A stretch of 64,000 nt of DNA from Pseudomonas sp. B21-056. Its GTDB lineage: Bacteria; Pseudomonadota; Gammaproteobacteria; Pseudomonadales; Pseudomonadaceae. The position numbers were made by a program, and so were the translations under genes. Position 1 is the stretch's first letter. Each line of letters starts with the position of its first letter. Where the stretch lies: contig NZ_CP087203.1 in assembly GCF_026016325.1 (NCBI RefSeq), positions 5,456,001 through 5,520,000 on the forward strand, read 5' to 3'. Below, one piece after another: positions 1-8,542 of the stretch. A model generated the notes under the pieces. The model had not been told where the DNA came from, did no database searches, and worked only from the letters and a program-made list of their open reading frames with translations.

Positions 1-1451
1 GCGGTGAGGATGAACAGCGCTTCGAACAGGATCGCGAAGTGGTACCAGAACGCCATGGTGTTCTCACCCGGCAGCACCGAGTGCAGGATCTGCGCGATAC
101 CGACCGCCAGGGTCGGTGCACCGCCGGCACGGGCCAGGACGGTGGTTTCGCCGATGTCCCGGGCGACCGCCTGCAGCGCATCGGGGGTGATGGCAAAGCC
201 CCAGCCGCTGATGGTCTGGGCCACGGCCACGACGTCACCGCCGACCACCGCCGCCGGGCTGTTCATGGCGAAGTACACGCCCGGCTCGATCACCGACGCG
301 GCAACCATCGCCATGATCGCCACGAAGGACTCCATCAGCATGCCGCCGTAGCCGATGTAGCGGGCGTTGGTTTCGTTATCCAGCAGCTTGGGCGTGGTGC
401 CCGAGGAGATCAGCGCGTGGAAACCCGAGACCGCGCCGCAGGCGATGGTGATGAACAGGAACGGGAACAGCCCGCCCTTCCACACCGGGCCCATGCCGTT
501 GGTGAACTGGGTCAGCGCCGGCATTTTCAGCTCGGGCATGGTGATCAGGATGCCGATCGCCAGGGCCACGATGGTGCCAATCTTGAGGAAGGTCGACAGG
601 TAGTCCCGCGGGGCCAGAATCAGCCACACCGGCAGCACCGCCGCGACGAAACCGTAGCCGATCAGCATCCAGGTGATCTGGATCCCGGTGAAGCTGAAGG
701 CCTTGGCCCAGACCGGATCGGCGGCAATCTGCCCGCCCAGCCAGATCGAACCCAGCAGCAACAGCACGCCGATCAGCGAGATTTCACCGATGCGGCCCGG
801 GCGGATGTAGCGCATGTAGATGCCCATGAACATCGCGATCGGGATGGTCGCCATCACCGTGAAGATCCCCCACGGGCTCTCGGCCAGGGCCTTGACCACG
901 ATCAGCGCCAGCACCGCGAGGATGATGATCATGATCAGGAAGCAGCCGAACAGCGCGATGGTGCCGGGAATACGGCCCATTTCCTCGCGGACCATGTCGC
1001 CCAGGGAACGGCCGTTACGGCGGGTGGACAGGAACAGGATCATGAAGTCCTGCACGGCCCCGGCCAGCACCACGCCGGCAATCAGCCAGAGCGTGCCGGG
1101 CAGGTAGCCCATCTGCGCCGCCAAAACCGGCCCGACCAGCGGCCCCGCGCCGGCAATGGCGGCGAAGTGGTGACCGAAGAGGATGTGCTTGTTGGTCGGG
1201 ACGAAGTCCAGGCCATCGTTGTTGAGCACGGCGGGGGTGGCCCGGCGCGCATCGAGTTGCATCACGTTGTTGGCGATGAAGAGGCTGTAGTAGCGGTAGG
1301 CGACCAGGTAGATGGCCACGGCTGCGACGACGATCCAGAGGGCGTTGATGGGTTCGCCGCGGCGCAAGGCCACTACGCCCAGGGCGCATGCTCCTACAAC
1401 GGCCAGCAGGAGCCAGGGTATATGGCGCAGCAGGCTATTATTGTTTGTCAT
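1..1451 (-). CDS. cstA: Carbon starvation protein CstA, N-terminal part (cut by window edge)
   Basis: The first 483 codons of a polytopic inner-membrane protein are visible and the frame stays open to base 1. The family is about 690 residues long, so roughly the last 200 lie outside. The protein begins MTNNNSLL; a GGAA-type ribosome site lies a few bases upstream of the ATG at 1451. Long hydrophobic segments alternate with short loops, and family stretches such as FGHHFAAIAGAGP and LSTRRNGRSLG are present. CstA proteins are peptide or pyruvate uptake transporters induced by carbon limitation; in Pseudomonas they are commonly under CbrAB/Crc control, but no such site was identified here. Identification is by family recognition and is secure; substrate is not shown by sequence. 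Confidence 0.95.
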   Translation of the reverse strand, partial: MTNNNSLLRHIPWLLLAVVGACALGVVALRRGEPINALWIVVAAVAIYLVAYRYYSLFIANNVMQLDARRATPAVLNNDGLDFVPTNKHILFGHHFAAIAGAGPLVGPVLAAQMGYLPGTLWLIAGVVLAGAVQDFMILFLSTRRNGRSLGDMVREEMGRIPGTIALFGCFLIMIIILAVLALIVVKALAESPWGIFTVMATIPIAMFMGIYMRYIRPGRIGEISLIGVLLLLGSIWLGGQIAADPVWAKAFSFTGIQITWMLIGYGFVAAVLPVWLILAPRDYLSTFLKIGTIVALAIGILITMPELKMPALTQFTNGMGPVWKGGLFPFLFITIACGAVSGFHALISSGTTPKLLDNETNARYIGYGGMLMESFVAIMAMVAASVIEPGVYFAMNSPAAVVGGDVVAVAQTISGWGFAITPDALQAVARDIGETTVLARAGGAPTLAVGIAQILHSVLPGENTMAFWYHFAILFEALFILT

Positions 1452-1610
1452 TTTTATATTCCAGCCAGGGGTGGACAAGAAAGACCGCTACCGGAGTTTA
1501 GCGCTAACGACAGCAAAGGCCATACCCGACATTCGTCTGTCAGCGGTCGATCGGTGACGATGACGCTCCAGTTGGGTCTATAGTCAGTGAATCTTCAGAG
1601 GGATTGGGTA

Positions 1611-1967
1611 ATGAGCGAACGCCGCCGCTTCGTACGAATCGAGTTTCATGCCAGGACCGAACTGAGCCAGGGCGAGTACATCTGGCCGGTAAAGCTGCTG
1701 GACCTGTCCCTGAAAGGCCTGCTGATCGAGAAGCCCGAGCCATGGCTCGGCGATCCTGAGAAGCCTTTCCAAGCCGATATCCACCTGGGCAAGGACGTCG
1801 AGGTGAAAATGGAGGTTCGGCTCGCCCACGACGACAACGGCCACCTGGGGTTTGCCTGCGAACATATCGACCTGGACTCCATCGCGCACCTGCGCCGGCT
1901 GGTGGAGCTGAATCTCGCCGACCCCGATGAGCTGGATCGGGAATTGGCGGCGTTGATTCAGATCTGA
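1611..1967 (+). CDS. PilZ domain protein (c-di-GMP receptor)
   Basis: A 118-residue single-domain protein. The c-di-GMP binding signature is seen as RRRFVR at residues 4-9 and D-x-S-x-x-G at residues 31-36, in the order and spacing of PilZ domains. The ATG at 1611 is preferred over an in-frame GTG at 1587 because AGAGGG lies about eight bases upstream. There is no signal peptide or membrane segment, so it acts in the cytoplasm. It stands between cstA (divergent) and radA (convergent) with no operon partner. PilZ proteins bind c-di-GMP and alter motility, alginate or adhesion machinery; the partner here is unknown. Confidence 0.9.
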   Translation: MSERRRFVRIEFHARTELSQGEYIWPVKLLDLSLKGLLIEKPEPWLGDPEKPFQADIHLGKDVEVKMEVRLAHDDNGHLGFACEHIDLDSIAHLRRLVELNLADPDELDRELAALIQI

Positions 1968-2022
1968 CACATGGCCCCTGGATGGTAGGCCATGCTGTTC
2001 TTTTTAGGCTGTTGCGGTTCAT

Positions 2023-2170
2023 TGTGGCGAGGGGATTTATCCCCGCTGGGCTGCGTAGCAGCCCCAAAAGAAGCGACTCGATTAATCTGACTTACCGGGG
2101 GCAGGTTCAGGGCTGCTGCGCAGCCCAGCGGGGATAAATCCCCTCGCCACAGATAAATCCCCTCGCCACA
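2023..2170. repeat. Dispersed palindromic repeat, family A copy 1
   Basis: Two inverted arms begin TGTGGCGAGGGGATTTATCC and end with its complement, with GCTGGGCTGC/GCAGCCC inner palindromes. It lies between the convergent ends of the PilZ gene and radA. The right arm tail ATAAATCCCCTCGCCACA is duplicated in tandem (about 2134-2151 and 2153-2170). The same element recurs at 13640, 23389 and 29395, with single-arm remnants at 6516 and 62774. It resembles the intergenic REP-type repeats of P. fluorescens genomes and could act as a bidirectional terminator. Confidence 0.9.
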
Positions 2171-2184
2171 AGGGAGCCGCCGCA

Positions 2185-3552
2185 CTATTCGAACAACGCA
2201 TCCAACGCCTGCTCCAATCGCGTCACGGCAATGATCTGCAACCCCTGCGGCGCCTCCTTCGGCGCGTTGCCCTTGGGCACGATGGCACGTTTGAAACCAT
2301 GTTTGGCCGCTTCTTTCAGTCGCTCCTGCCCACTGGGCACCGGCCGGACTTCGCCCGACAGGCCGACTTCACCGAACACCAGCAGATCATGGGGCAGCGG
2401 CCGGTTGCGCAGGCTGGACATGACCGCCGCCATCAACGCCAGGTCGGACGCGGTTTCCAGCACTTTCACACCGCCCACCACGTTGAGGAAAACGTCCTGG
2501 TCGTGGGTCGGAATACCACCGTGTCGATGCAGCACGGCCAACAACATGGCGAGTCGGTTCTGATCCAGCCCCAGGGTGACCCGGCGCGGGTTCGCCAGGT
2601 GACTGTCATCCACCAGCGCCTGCACCTCCACCAACATCGGTCGAGTCCCTTCCCACGTAGCCATGACCACACTGCCCGGTACTTCTTCCTGGGCACGCGT
2701 CAGAAAGATCGCCGAAGGGTTGGAGACTTCTTTCAACCCCCTGTCGGTCATGCCGAACACACCCAGCTCGTTCACGGCGCCAAAGCGATTCTTCACCGCC
2801 CGCAACAAACGCAGGCGGCCATCGGACTCGCCCTCGAAATACAGCACGGTATCGACCATGTGCTCCAGCACCCGTGGCCCCGCCAGCGAGCCCTCCTTGG
2901 TGACGTGGCCCACCAGGAAGATCGCCGTGCCGCTCTGCTTGGCGTAACGCACCAGCAACGCCGCGCTTTCGCGCACCTGGGACACACCGCCCGGCGCCGA
3001 TTGCAACTGCTCGGTGAAAATCGTCTGGATCGAGTCGATCACCATCACCTTGGGTTTTTCCTGGCGGGCCGTGGCGATGATGGTTTCGATGCAGGTCTCG
3101 GTCATCACCCGCAACTGATCCTGGGGCAGTCCCAGGCGGCGGGCGCGCATGGCGACTTGCTGCTGTGACTCTTCGCCCGTGACGTACAGCGCCGGCATGC
3201 GCGTGGCAATGTTGCACAAGGTTTGCAGCAGGATGGTGGATTTGCCGATGCCCGGGTCGCCGCCGATCAAGACCACCGAGCCGTCCACCAGACCGCCACC
3301 CAACACACGGTCCAGTTCACCGGACGCGGTGGAAAACCGGGGGATTTCCTCGACGCTGACTTCGGCCAGGGTCTTGATCTGCGCCTGCTGGCCGGCCCAC
3401 CCGGTGCGGCCGGTGGGCGCCGCGGCACCGCCGCTTTCCACCATGGTTTCGGTCAACGTGTTCCAGGCGCCGCACTCACCGCACTGGCCGGCCCATTTGG
3501 GAAAGGTCGAGCCGCACTCGGTGCAGCCGTACATGCGCTTTGCCTTGGCCAT
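2185..3552 (-). CDS. radA: DNA repair protein RadA (Sms)
   Basis: A 455-residue protein of the length usual for RadA. It has an N-terminal C4 zinc finger (C10, C13, C24, C27), a RecA-like core with Walker A GDPGIGKST around residues 98-106 and Walker B VMVIDS at 169-174, the RadA-specific KNRFG motif at 254-258, and a C-terminal Lon-like domain. RadA is a DnaB-type helicase/branch migration factor that processes recombination intermediates. It appears monocistronic, with a 42 bp gap to ankB upstream on the same strand and a palindromic repeat beyond its stop. Confidence 0.98.
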   Translation of the reverse strand: MAKAKRMYGCTECGSTFPKWAGQCGECGAWNTLTETMVESGGAAAPTGRTGWAGQQAQIKTLAEVSVEEIPRFSTASGELDRVLGGGLVDGSVVLIGGDPGIGKSTILLQTLCNIATRMPALYVTGEESQQQVAMRARRLGLPQDQLRVMTETCIETIIATARQEKPKVMVIDSIQTIFTEQLQSAPGGVSQVRESAALLVRYAKQSGTAIFLVGHVTKEGSLAGPRVLEHMVDTVLYFEGESDGRLRLLRAVKNRFGAVNELGVFGMTDRGLKEVSNPSAIFLTRAQEEVPGSVVMATWEGTRPMLVEVQALVDDSHLANPRRVTLGLDQNRLAMLLAVLHRHGGIPTHDQDVFLNVVGGVKVLETASDLALMAAVMSSLRNRPLPHDLLVFGEVGLSGEVRPVPSGQERLKEAAKHGFKRAIVPKGNAPKEAPQGLQIIAVTRLEQALDALFE

Positions 3553-3594
3553 CTGAACTCCGGGGAAAAATCGCGATGATAGCTCAGGCGGGCA

Positions 3595-4146
3595 TCAGCG
3601 CGGGGCCGGCATTCTGATTTCACCTCGCGCCAGATCCGTCGCCGTATTGCCCAACGGGTCCTCGGCCTGCAGGTCAGCGCCCTTGGCCTTCAAGGCATCG
3701 AGCAGCTCCGTACGCTTGAACAAACCGGCGTACATCGCCGCGGTCTGCCCGGCGCCGTTGCGCTGGTCGGGGCTGCAATCGGTGGATAACAGACGCCGCG
3801 CGATCTGCACTTCGCCCTTGAAAATGGCGCCCATCAGCGCCGTGTTGCCGTGCTTGTCCTGGACACAGGCATCGGCCCCCGCGGCCAACAGCCGCTCCAC
3901 CGCAGGGCCGTGGCCGTGATAGGCCGCCAGGATCAGGGCGGTGTAGCCCTTCTCATCCTGGGTATTGAGCGAATAATGCGCATCGATGAAGGCATCGAGC
4001 ATGGACACGTCACCCCGACGGGCGGCGTCGAAATAATAGGTCTGCAACTCTTCTTGCACGGCTGCCGGGTCGGTCGGCAGAGGCTGATCGGCCAAGGCGG
4101 CCAGTGACCAGGTCGCGAGCAGCGAACACAGGAAATAACGCATCAT
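3595..4146 (-). CDS. ankB: Periplasmic ankyrin-repeat protein AnkB
   Basis: A 183-residue protein with a signal peptide (hydrophobic core, likely cleavage after ALA at residue 19) followed by about four ankyrin repeats, with motifs such as GYTALILAAYHGH, GNTALMGAIFKG and GQTAAMYAGL. The ATG at 4146 (followed by a second ATG) is chosen because AAAGGAG sits just upstream and it places the signal peptide at the N terminus. It lies directly downstream of katB on the same strand. In P. aeruginosa the ankyrin protein next to katB is needed for full catalase activity, so the same role is inferred here. Confidence 0.9.
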   Translation of the reverse strand: MMRYFLCSLLATWSLAALADQPLPTDPAAVQEELQTYYFDAARRGDVSMLDAFIDAHYSLNTQDEKGYTALILAAYHGHGPAVERLLAAGADACVQDKHGNTALMGAIFKGEVQIARRLLSTDCSPDQRNGAGQTAAMYAGLFKRTELLDALKAKGADLQAEDPLGNTATDLARGEIRMPAPR

Positions 4147-4169
4147 GGTGTCTCCTTTTGACACAAGAC

Positions 4170-4194
4170 TGTGGGAGCAAGCCTTGCTCCCACA
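4170..4194. repeat. Short family B palindrome between katB and ankB
   Basis: TGTGGGAGCAAG, a one-base loop, then CTTGCTCCCACA form a nearly perfect hairpin. It is a minimal form of the family B repeat found at 24975, 33265, 36652, 41960 and 46015. Its position inside the katB-ankB transcription unit could lower ankB expression or stabilise the upstream katB message. Confidence 0.8.
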
Positions 4195-4220
4195 GGGCAT
4201 GTATCTGCCAGGCCTATGGA

Positions 4221-5762
4221 TCAGTCGGTCAGTTTTTCCGCGAGCGCCTTGACCCGGGACAGGTCACCCTTGGCGACACGGGCCACGCCGGTGCCGTATT
4301 CCGGATCGGCCTTGTAGAGGAACGACAGGATGATGTGCTTGCTCTCGTCATCGGTGGTTGCCAGCGACCCGCCGAAGCTTTCGATCAGGTCATTGCGTTC
4401 CTTCTGGTTGAACGAGCGGTACAGGTCGCCGGCCTGCTTGAAGTTCTGCTCACGCTGAATCTTCGCCTGCTGGGTGCTGCCGCTCAGCGCGGTCTGGCTG
4501 TAGCGTGCCGATTGCAGCTCCTCGCGGGGCATCAGGCGGCTCGGCTGGTAGTTCACGCCGGTGCTGGTGCTCCCCGGATTCATCGCACCGTCCTGGTTAC
4601 CGGTGTTCACCGCCACCTTGGGGGCGTTGATCGGCAATTGCAGGGCATTGGCGCCTATCCGGTACATTTGCGTATCGGCATAGGAAAACACCCGCCCCTG
4701 CAACAGACGGTCTTCCGAAGGCTCGATGCCCGGAACCAGATTGGCCGGTGCCATCGCCACCTGTTCGGTTTCCTGGAAGACATTCGCCGGATTGCGGTTC
4801 AAGACCATTTGCCCGACTTTGCGCTCAGGCACGCCCGGCCAGATCTTGGTTGCATCCAGCGGGTCGAAATCGAACTTGGCCAAGTCCTGCGGGTTCAGGA
4901 CCTGGACATACAAGTCCCACTTCGGAAAGTCGCCCTTGTTGATATGACTCACCAGATCGTTGGTCATATGGCTGTAATCCTGACCTTGAACCTTCACTAC
5001 TTCTTTCGGATCGAGATTTTTCAGACCCTGCAAACTTTTCCAATGAAACTTGACGTAGTGAACTTCACCCTTGGCGTTCACCAACTTGTAGGCATGCACA
5101 CCATTACCGTCCATTTCACGATAACTGGCCGGCGTACCGGAGTTGGAGTACAGCTCGGTCAGTGTCCGAGTTGCTTCTGGTACATGGGAGAAGAAGTCGA
5201 AACGACGTGAGTCATCGTCCAGATTGGTCCGTGGATCGGGTTTGAACGCATGGACCATGTCCGGAAACTTGATGGCATCGCGAATGAAAAAGGTCGGGAA
5301 GTTGTTCCCCACCAGGTCCCAGTTACCGTCAGCCGTGTAGAACTTGGTGGCAAAGCCACGGGGATCACGCAGGGTTTCCGGCGAATGATTGCCGTGCACC
5401 ACGGCAGAAAAACGCACGAACACAGGAGTGGCCTGCCCTGCCGCGAAGACTTTTGCCTTGGTTAGGTCACTGAGGTCATTGGACACCGTGAAGGTGCCAT
5501 GGGCGCCGGTGCCACGGGCATGCACCACACGCTCGGGGATACGCTCACGGTCGAAACGCTGGAGTTTCTGGATCAGTTGCACGTCTTGCAACAAGGTCGG
5601 CCCGTTGGGGCCGGCGGTTTGCGAGTTCTGGTTGTCGCCGACGGCCGCCCCGTTGTCGCGGGTCAGGGTGGCAGCGTTGACGGAAAAGGACAGCAGGCCA
5701 GCGGTCAGCACAAAAAGAGCACGACGTTGGGGAAAAGTCCCGCCGCCAAGGGAAGTGTTCAT
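4221..5762 (-). CDS. katB: Periplasmic monofunctional haem catalase KatB
   Basis: A 513-residue haem catalase that disproportionates hydrogen peroxide. The catalytic His is H81 in VVHARGTGAHG, the distal Asn is in GNNFPTFF near residue 154, and the proximal haem ligand is Y361 in RVFSYADTQ. The N terminus carries a signal peptide (cleavage near VNA-AT, residues 30-31), which marks a periplasmic enzyme and fits KatB rather than KatA. AGAGGAAA precedes the ATG at 5762. ankB follows on the same strand. KatB in Pseudomonas is peroxide-inducible through OxyR; the 280 bp upstream region to mscL probably carries that promoter, but I cannot point to a definite OxyR site. Confidence 0.96.
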   Translation of the reverse strand: MNTSLGGGTFPQRRALFVLTAGLLSFSVNAATLTRDNGAAVGDNQNSQTAGPNGPTLLQDVQLIQKLQRFDRERIPERVVHARGTGAHGTFTVSNDLSDLTKAKVFAAGQATPVFVRFSAVVHGNHSPETLRDPRGFATKFYTADGNWDLVGNNFPTFFIRDAIKFPDMVHAFKPDPRTNLDDDSRRFDFFSHVPEATRTLTELYSNSGTPASYREMDGNGVHAYKLVNAKGEVHYVKFHWKSLQGLKNLDPKEVVKVQGQDYSHMTNDLVSHINKGDFPKWDLYVQVLNPQDLAKFDFDPLDATKIWPGVPERKVGQMVLNRNPANVFQETEQVAMAPANLVPGIEPSEDRLLQGRVFSYADTQMYRIGANALQLPINAPKVAVNTGNQDGAMNPGSTSTGVNYQPSRLMPREELQSARYSQTALSGSTQQAKIQREQNFKQAGDLYRSFNQKERNDLIESFGGSLATTDDESKHIILSFLYKADPEYGTGVARVAKGDLSRVKALAEKLTD

Positions 5763-6042
5763 AGAATTTCCTCTGATGTTATAGAGCGCATCCGTGTGCG
5801 CTTTTCAGAGGCTAGTGCTCGAAAAAGCAAAACCTAAATAGAAATGCCATACCGCACTGATAGAAAAAACGTTGTGGGGAAACCGCATGAAACCGCGTAT
5901 CGCGCGCGATTGATGGCACTTTGTAAACTTTTAGAAGGGCGCCGGGTCGATAGTTGGGAGCTTTGTAAGTAGACGTGTCGAGCGGGACCCATCTGGCTGA
6001 ATTACACTGCCATTCAAACTCATCTGTCACAAGGAACAACTC

Positions 6043-6456
6043 ATGGGCGTGCTAAGCGAGTTCAAGGCCTTCGCGGTCAAAGGCAATGTCGTCGACATGG
6101 CCGTCGGGATCATCATCGGGGCCGCTTTCGGCAAAATTGTTTCGTCATTCGTTGGCGACGTCGTCATGCCTCCCATTGGCCTGCTGATTGGCGGGGTGGA
6201 CTTCAGTGACCTGGCCATCACCCTCAAGGCTGCCCAAGGTGACGCCCCGGCGGTGGTGCTGGCCTACGGCAAATTCATCCAGAGCACCATTGATTTCATC
6301 ATCGTCGCGTTCGCCATCTTCATGGGCGTCAAGGCGATCAACCGTCTCAAGCGCGAAGAAGCCGTCGCCCCGAGTGCGCCACCGGTTCCGAGCAAGGAAG
6401 AACTGCTACTGGGCGAGATTCGCGATTTGCTCAAGGCCCAGAACGAGAGGTCCTGA
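6043..6456 (+). CDS. mscL: Large-conductance mechanosensitive channel MscL
   Basis: A 137-residue inner-membrane protein with the MscL layout: amphipathic N-terminal helix, pore helix with the small-residue pattern [17 protein letters not shown], a periplasmic loop, a second membrane helix ending [12 protein letters not shown], and a charged C-terminal helix ([13 protein letters not shown]). It forms a homopentamer that opens under hypo-osmotic tension. AAGGAA lies upstream of the ATG. It is transcribed alone, divergent from katB and convergent with the reductase gene. Confidence 0.98.
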   Translation: MGVLSEFKAFAVKGNVVDMAVGIIIGAAFGKIVSSFVGDVVMPPIGLLIGGVDFSDLAITLKAAQGDAPAVVLAYGKFIQSTIDFIIVAFAIFMGVKAINRLKREEAVAPSAPPVPSKEELLLGEIRDLLKAQNERS

Positions 6457-6515
6457 GCGGTCTTTACCGGAATGGTTTCGTTGCGACTGAATCTGTGCAT
6501 CAAGCGGCCCTGATT

Positions 6516-6558
6516 GGGGCTGCTGCGCAGCCCAGCGGGAGCAAGCGCCCTCGCCACA
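6516..6558. repeat. Single-arm remnant of family A repeat
   Basis: GGGGCTGCTGCGCAGCCC followed by AGCGGGAGCAAGCGCCCTCG and CCACA. It matches the right arm of the family A repeat with a degraded centre and lies between the convergent ends of mscL and the reductase gene. Confidence 0.75.
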
Positions 6559-6579
6559 GGCCTTGGTTCATGGGTTGGC

Positions 6580-7356
6580 CTACCAATAGTTTTCCACCGC
6601 CACCTGGCCCGGCCGCCGGGAAAGGCTCAGTTGCAGCCCCCTGGCCTTGAGCAGCTTGCGCGTGTCATCGATCATCTGCGGATTACCACACAACATGACC
6701 CGCGAATGCTCCGGTGTCAGCGTGACCCCGGCCTCACGCTCCAGCTCGCCGTTTTCGATCAGCGCCGTGATGCGTCCGTTCAGCGCGCCAGGATGCTGCT
6801 CCCGGGTCACGGTCGCGATGAAACGAAACTTATGGGCGTGCTCGGCCAAGTAGTCGCGTCGGCCCAGCCCTTCGATCAGGTCCTGATACGCCAGCTCCTC
6901 GGCCTCGCGGACGCTGTAAACGAGGATGATCCGCTCAAACCTTTCCCATACCTCGAAATCCTGGAGAATCGAAAGAAACGGCGCCACACCCGTCCCGGTG
7001 GCCAGCAGCCATAAATCCCGTCCGTCAGCGAAGCGGTCCAGCGTCAGATAACCAAACGCCTGGCGATCCACCAACAGGCTGTCACCCGGGTTCAAGCGAC
7101 TGAGTTCACTGGTGAACTCGCCATCCGGAACGACAATGGAGAAAAATTCGAGAAACTCGTCGAACGGTGAGGACACCATGGAATAGGCCCGCCAGACGGT
7201 ATTACCGTCCGCCTTGACCACCCCCAACCGGGCGAACTGGCCTGCCCGGAAACGAAAGCCACGATCCCGGGAGATACGCAAAGTAAACAAATGGGAGGTC
7301 AATGGCTGCACGTCCAGCAGGGTTTGACGGGTGAACTTCTCTGCGTTGTCGGTCAT
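6580..7356 (-). CDS. fpr: Ferredoxin--NADP reductase (E. coli-type, C-terminal YW)
   Basis: A 258-residue FAD enzyme exchanging electrons between NADPH and ferredoxin/flavodoxin. The FAD-binding RAYSMVSSP motif and the NADP-binding GTGVAPFLSIL segment are present, as is the CGNPQMIDD stretch. It ends in ENYW: the terminal aromatic Trp is typical of the E. coli-type subclass, whereas the other Pseudomonas Fpr ends AFVEK, so this is probably the FprB-type paralogue. The ATG at 7356 has GGAG upstream; an upstream in-frame start adds an unsupported extension. It is divergent from the LuxR gene across 294 bp of AT-rich DNA. Confidence 0.92.
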   Translation of the reverse strand: MTDNAEKFTRQTLLDVQPLTSHLFTLRISRDRGFRFRAGQFARLGVVKADGNTVWRAYSMVSSPFDEFLEFFSIVVPDGEFTSELSRLNPGDSLLVDRQAFGYLTLDRFADGRDLWLLATGTGVAPFLSILQDFEVWERFERIILVYSVREAEELAYQDLIEGLGRRDYLAEHAHKFRFIATVTREQHPGALNGRITALIENGELEREAGVTLTPEHSRVMLCGNPQMIDDTRKLLKARGLQLSLSRRPGQVAVENYW

Positions 7357-7575
7357 GAGCCACTCCAAGGGGACGAGGATCACAGTGTCCCGCAAAGTCA
7401 GCACCTTAACCACCGACAATGAGTAATGGCACTTTAATTACAGCTGCACCACTACCCATTTAGAACATCTACCAAAGCTATACAAATATAAAAAACCTGT
7501 AACAGAAAACAACTCCACGACCTATTTTCGTAAATACCGCCTGGTATAAGTAAAATTAAAAATTCTAACTACAAC

Positions 7576-7591
7576 GTAGGAAAAGTCCTAC
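7576..7591 (+). promoter_or_regulatory. Possible lux-box-like palindrome upstream of the LuxR solo
   Basis: GTAGGA-AAAG-TCCTAC is a perfect inverted repeat with 6-base arms, centred about 67 bases before the regulator start. CTACACT overlaps its right arm and resembles an extended -10 element. It could be an autoregulatory site for the LuxR protein, but the match to known lux boxes is loose. The rest of the 294 bp divergent region is AT-rich and shows nothing else I can name. Confidence 0.4.
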
Positions 7592-7650
7592 ACTGTGCTT
7601 CGCACCACAGATTGGATCCACGCAGTTGAACGTCAATCCAGGAGAAGGTG

Positions 7651-8364
7651 ATGGACAAGTGGAAGGACTTACAGTTGAGGAAGTTATCTTGCGAAAAAGA
7701 CCTGCAGACTGCCTATCGCCTGGTCCTGAATTTCTTTAATAATCAAGGATTTGAGTTTTGCGCATTTACGGCTTATCTCGGCAGTCCGGATAAACATACC
7801 AGCAAGGTGAACCTGAATAACTACCCCTATGGGTGGGACAGGCTGTACGAACAGAACGGTTATGCCTCCAATGACCCAGTAGTAGCACACTGCAATCAAT
7901 CGCCTCTTCCCATTCTTTGGGATGAAAGTCTTTTTGCCCAGGCGCCCAAGTTATGGCTCGAACTGAATCGACAAGGTCTCAGATATGGCTGGACACAAGC
8001 CGTGCATGACGATAATGGGGGTTATTGCAGTCTCTTCAGCCTCGCTAGGACTCACTGCCCCATCGATATCGAGGAACATTATGGGAATCTCGGCTATGCC
8101 ATCTTCGCCAGTCAAAGACTGCATGCCCTGGCAAGCAAGAAAATGGCCGACACCACTGCAACCACGCAGAAATGCCATCTGTCGCCGAGGGAGATCGAAG
8201 TGCTGAGATGGTCTGCCGAAGGAAAGACCGCATCGGAGGTGGGCAGGATTCTGTGTCTTTCCGAGCGTACGGTGAACTTCCATGTTTGCAGTTGCATGCG
8301 AAAGCTGAATGTCAGCAACAAGATTTCAGCCGTGGCCAAGGCGGCTCACATCCATGTGATCTGA
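7651..8364 (+). CDS. ppoR: Unpaired LuxR-family (AHL-binding type) regulator, PpoR-like
   Basis: A 237-residue quorum-sensing-type regulator. The autoinducer domain keeps the invariant W63, Y67, D76, P77 and W91 of TraR/LuxR proteins. The C-terminal GerE helix-turn-helix (about residues 174-235) has LSPREIEVLRW, GKTASEVGRIL and LSERTVNFHV. The ATG at 7651 is preferred over the GTG three bases earlier because GGAG sits at proper spacing. No luxI-type synthase is in the window. The order mscL, fpr, luxR, rlmG matches, as I recall, the setting of the LuxR solo PpoR in P. putida. Its base composition is visibly lower in GC than its neighbours. Ligand and targets cannot be read from sequence. Confidence 0.88.
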   Translation: MDKWKDLQLRKLSCEKDLQTAYRLVLNFFNNQGFEFCAFTAYLGSPDKHTSKVNLNNYPYGWDRLYEQNGYASNDPVVAHCNQSPLPILWDESLFAQAPKLWLELNRQGLRYGWTQAVHDDNGGYCSLFSLARTHCPIDIEEHYGNLGYAIFASQRLHALASKKMADTTATTQKCHLSPREIEVLRWSAEGKTASEVGRILCLSERTVNFHVCSCMRKLNVSNKISAVAKAAHIHVI

Positions 8365-8542
8365 TACGGACCAGCCTTGTCGATGTTGAAAACCCTCGGG
8401 TAATGCGCAAGAAAAAAACGTACCATCACGGCCCCACTTGAATGATGTCGCCCTCAGCACCCGACGCAGTTCATTCAGGCGGCCCCGCTGAAACACCTGC
8501 CCCAGGGCAGCGGGACATTCGTCGATTGCCAGAGTCCCAACC

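Noticed and set aside
39..1583. A 514-codon plus-strand open frame opposite cstA
   Set aside because: Its residues are a His/Arg/Asp/Gln-rich shadow of the hydrophobic cstA frame; no domain or ribosome site.
2023..2170. CRISPR-like array from repeated CCCCTCGCCACA units
   Set aside because: Units are inverted, dispersed and not regularly spaced by unique spacers; no cas genes.
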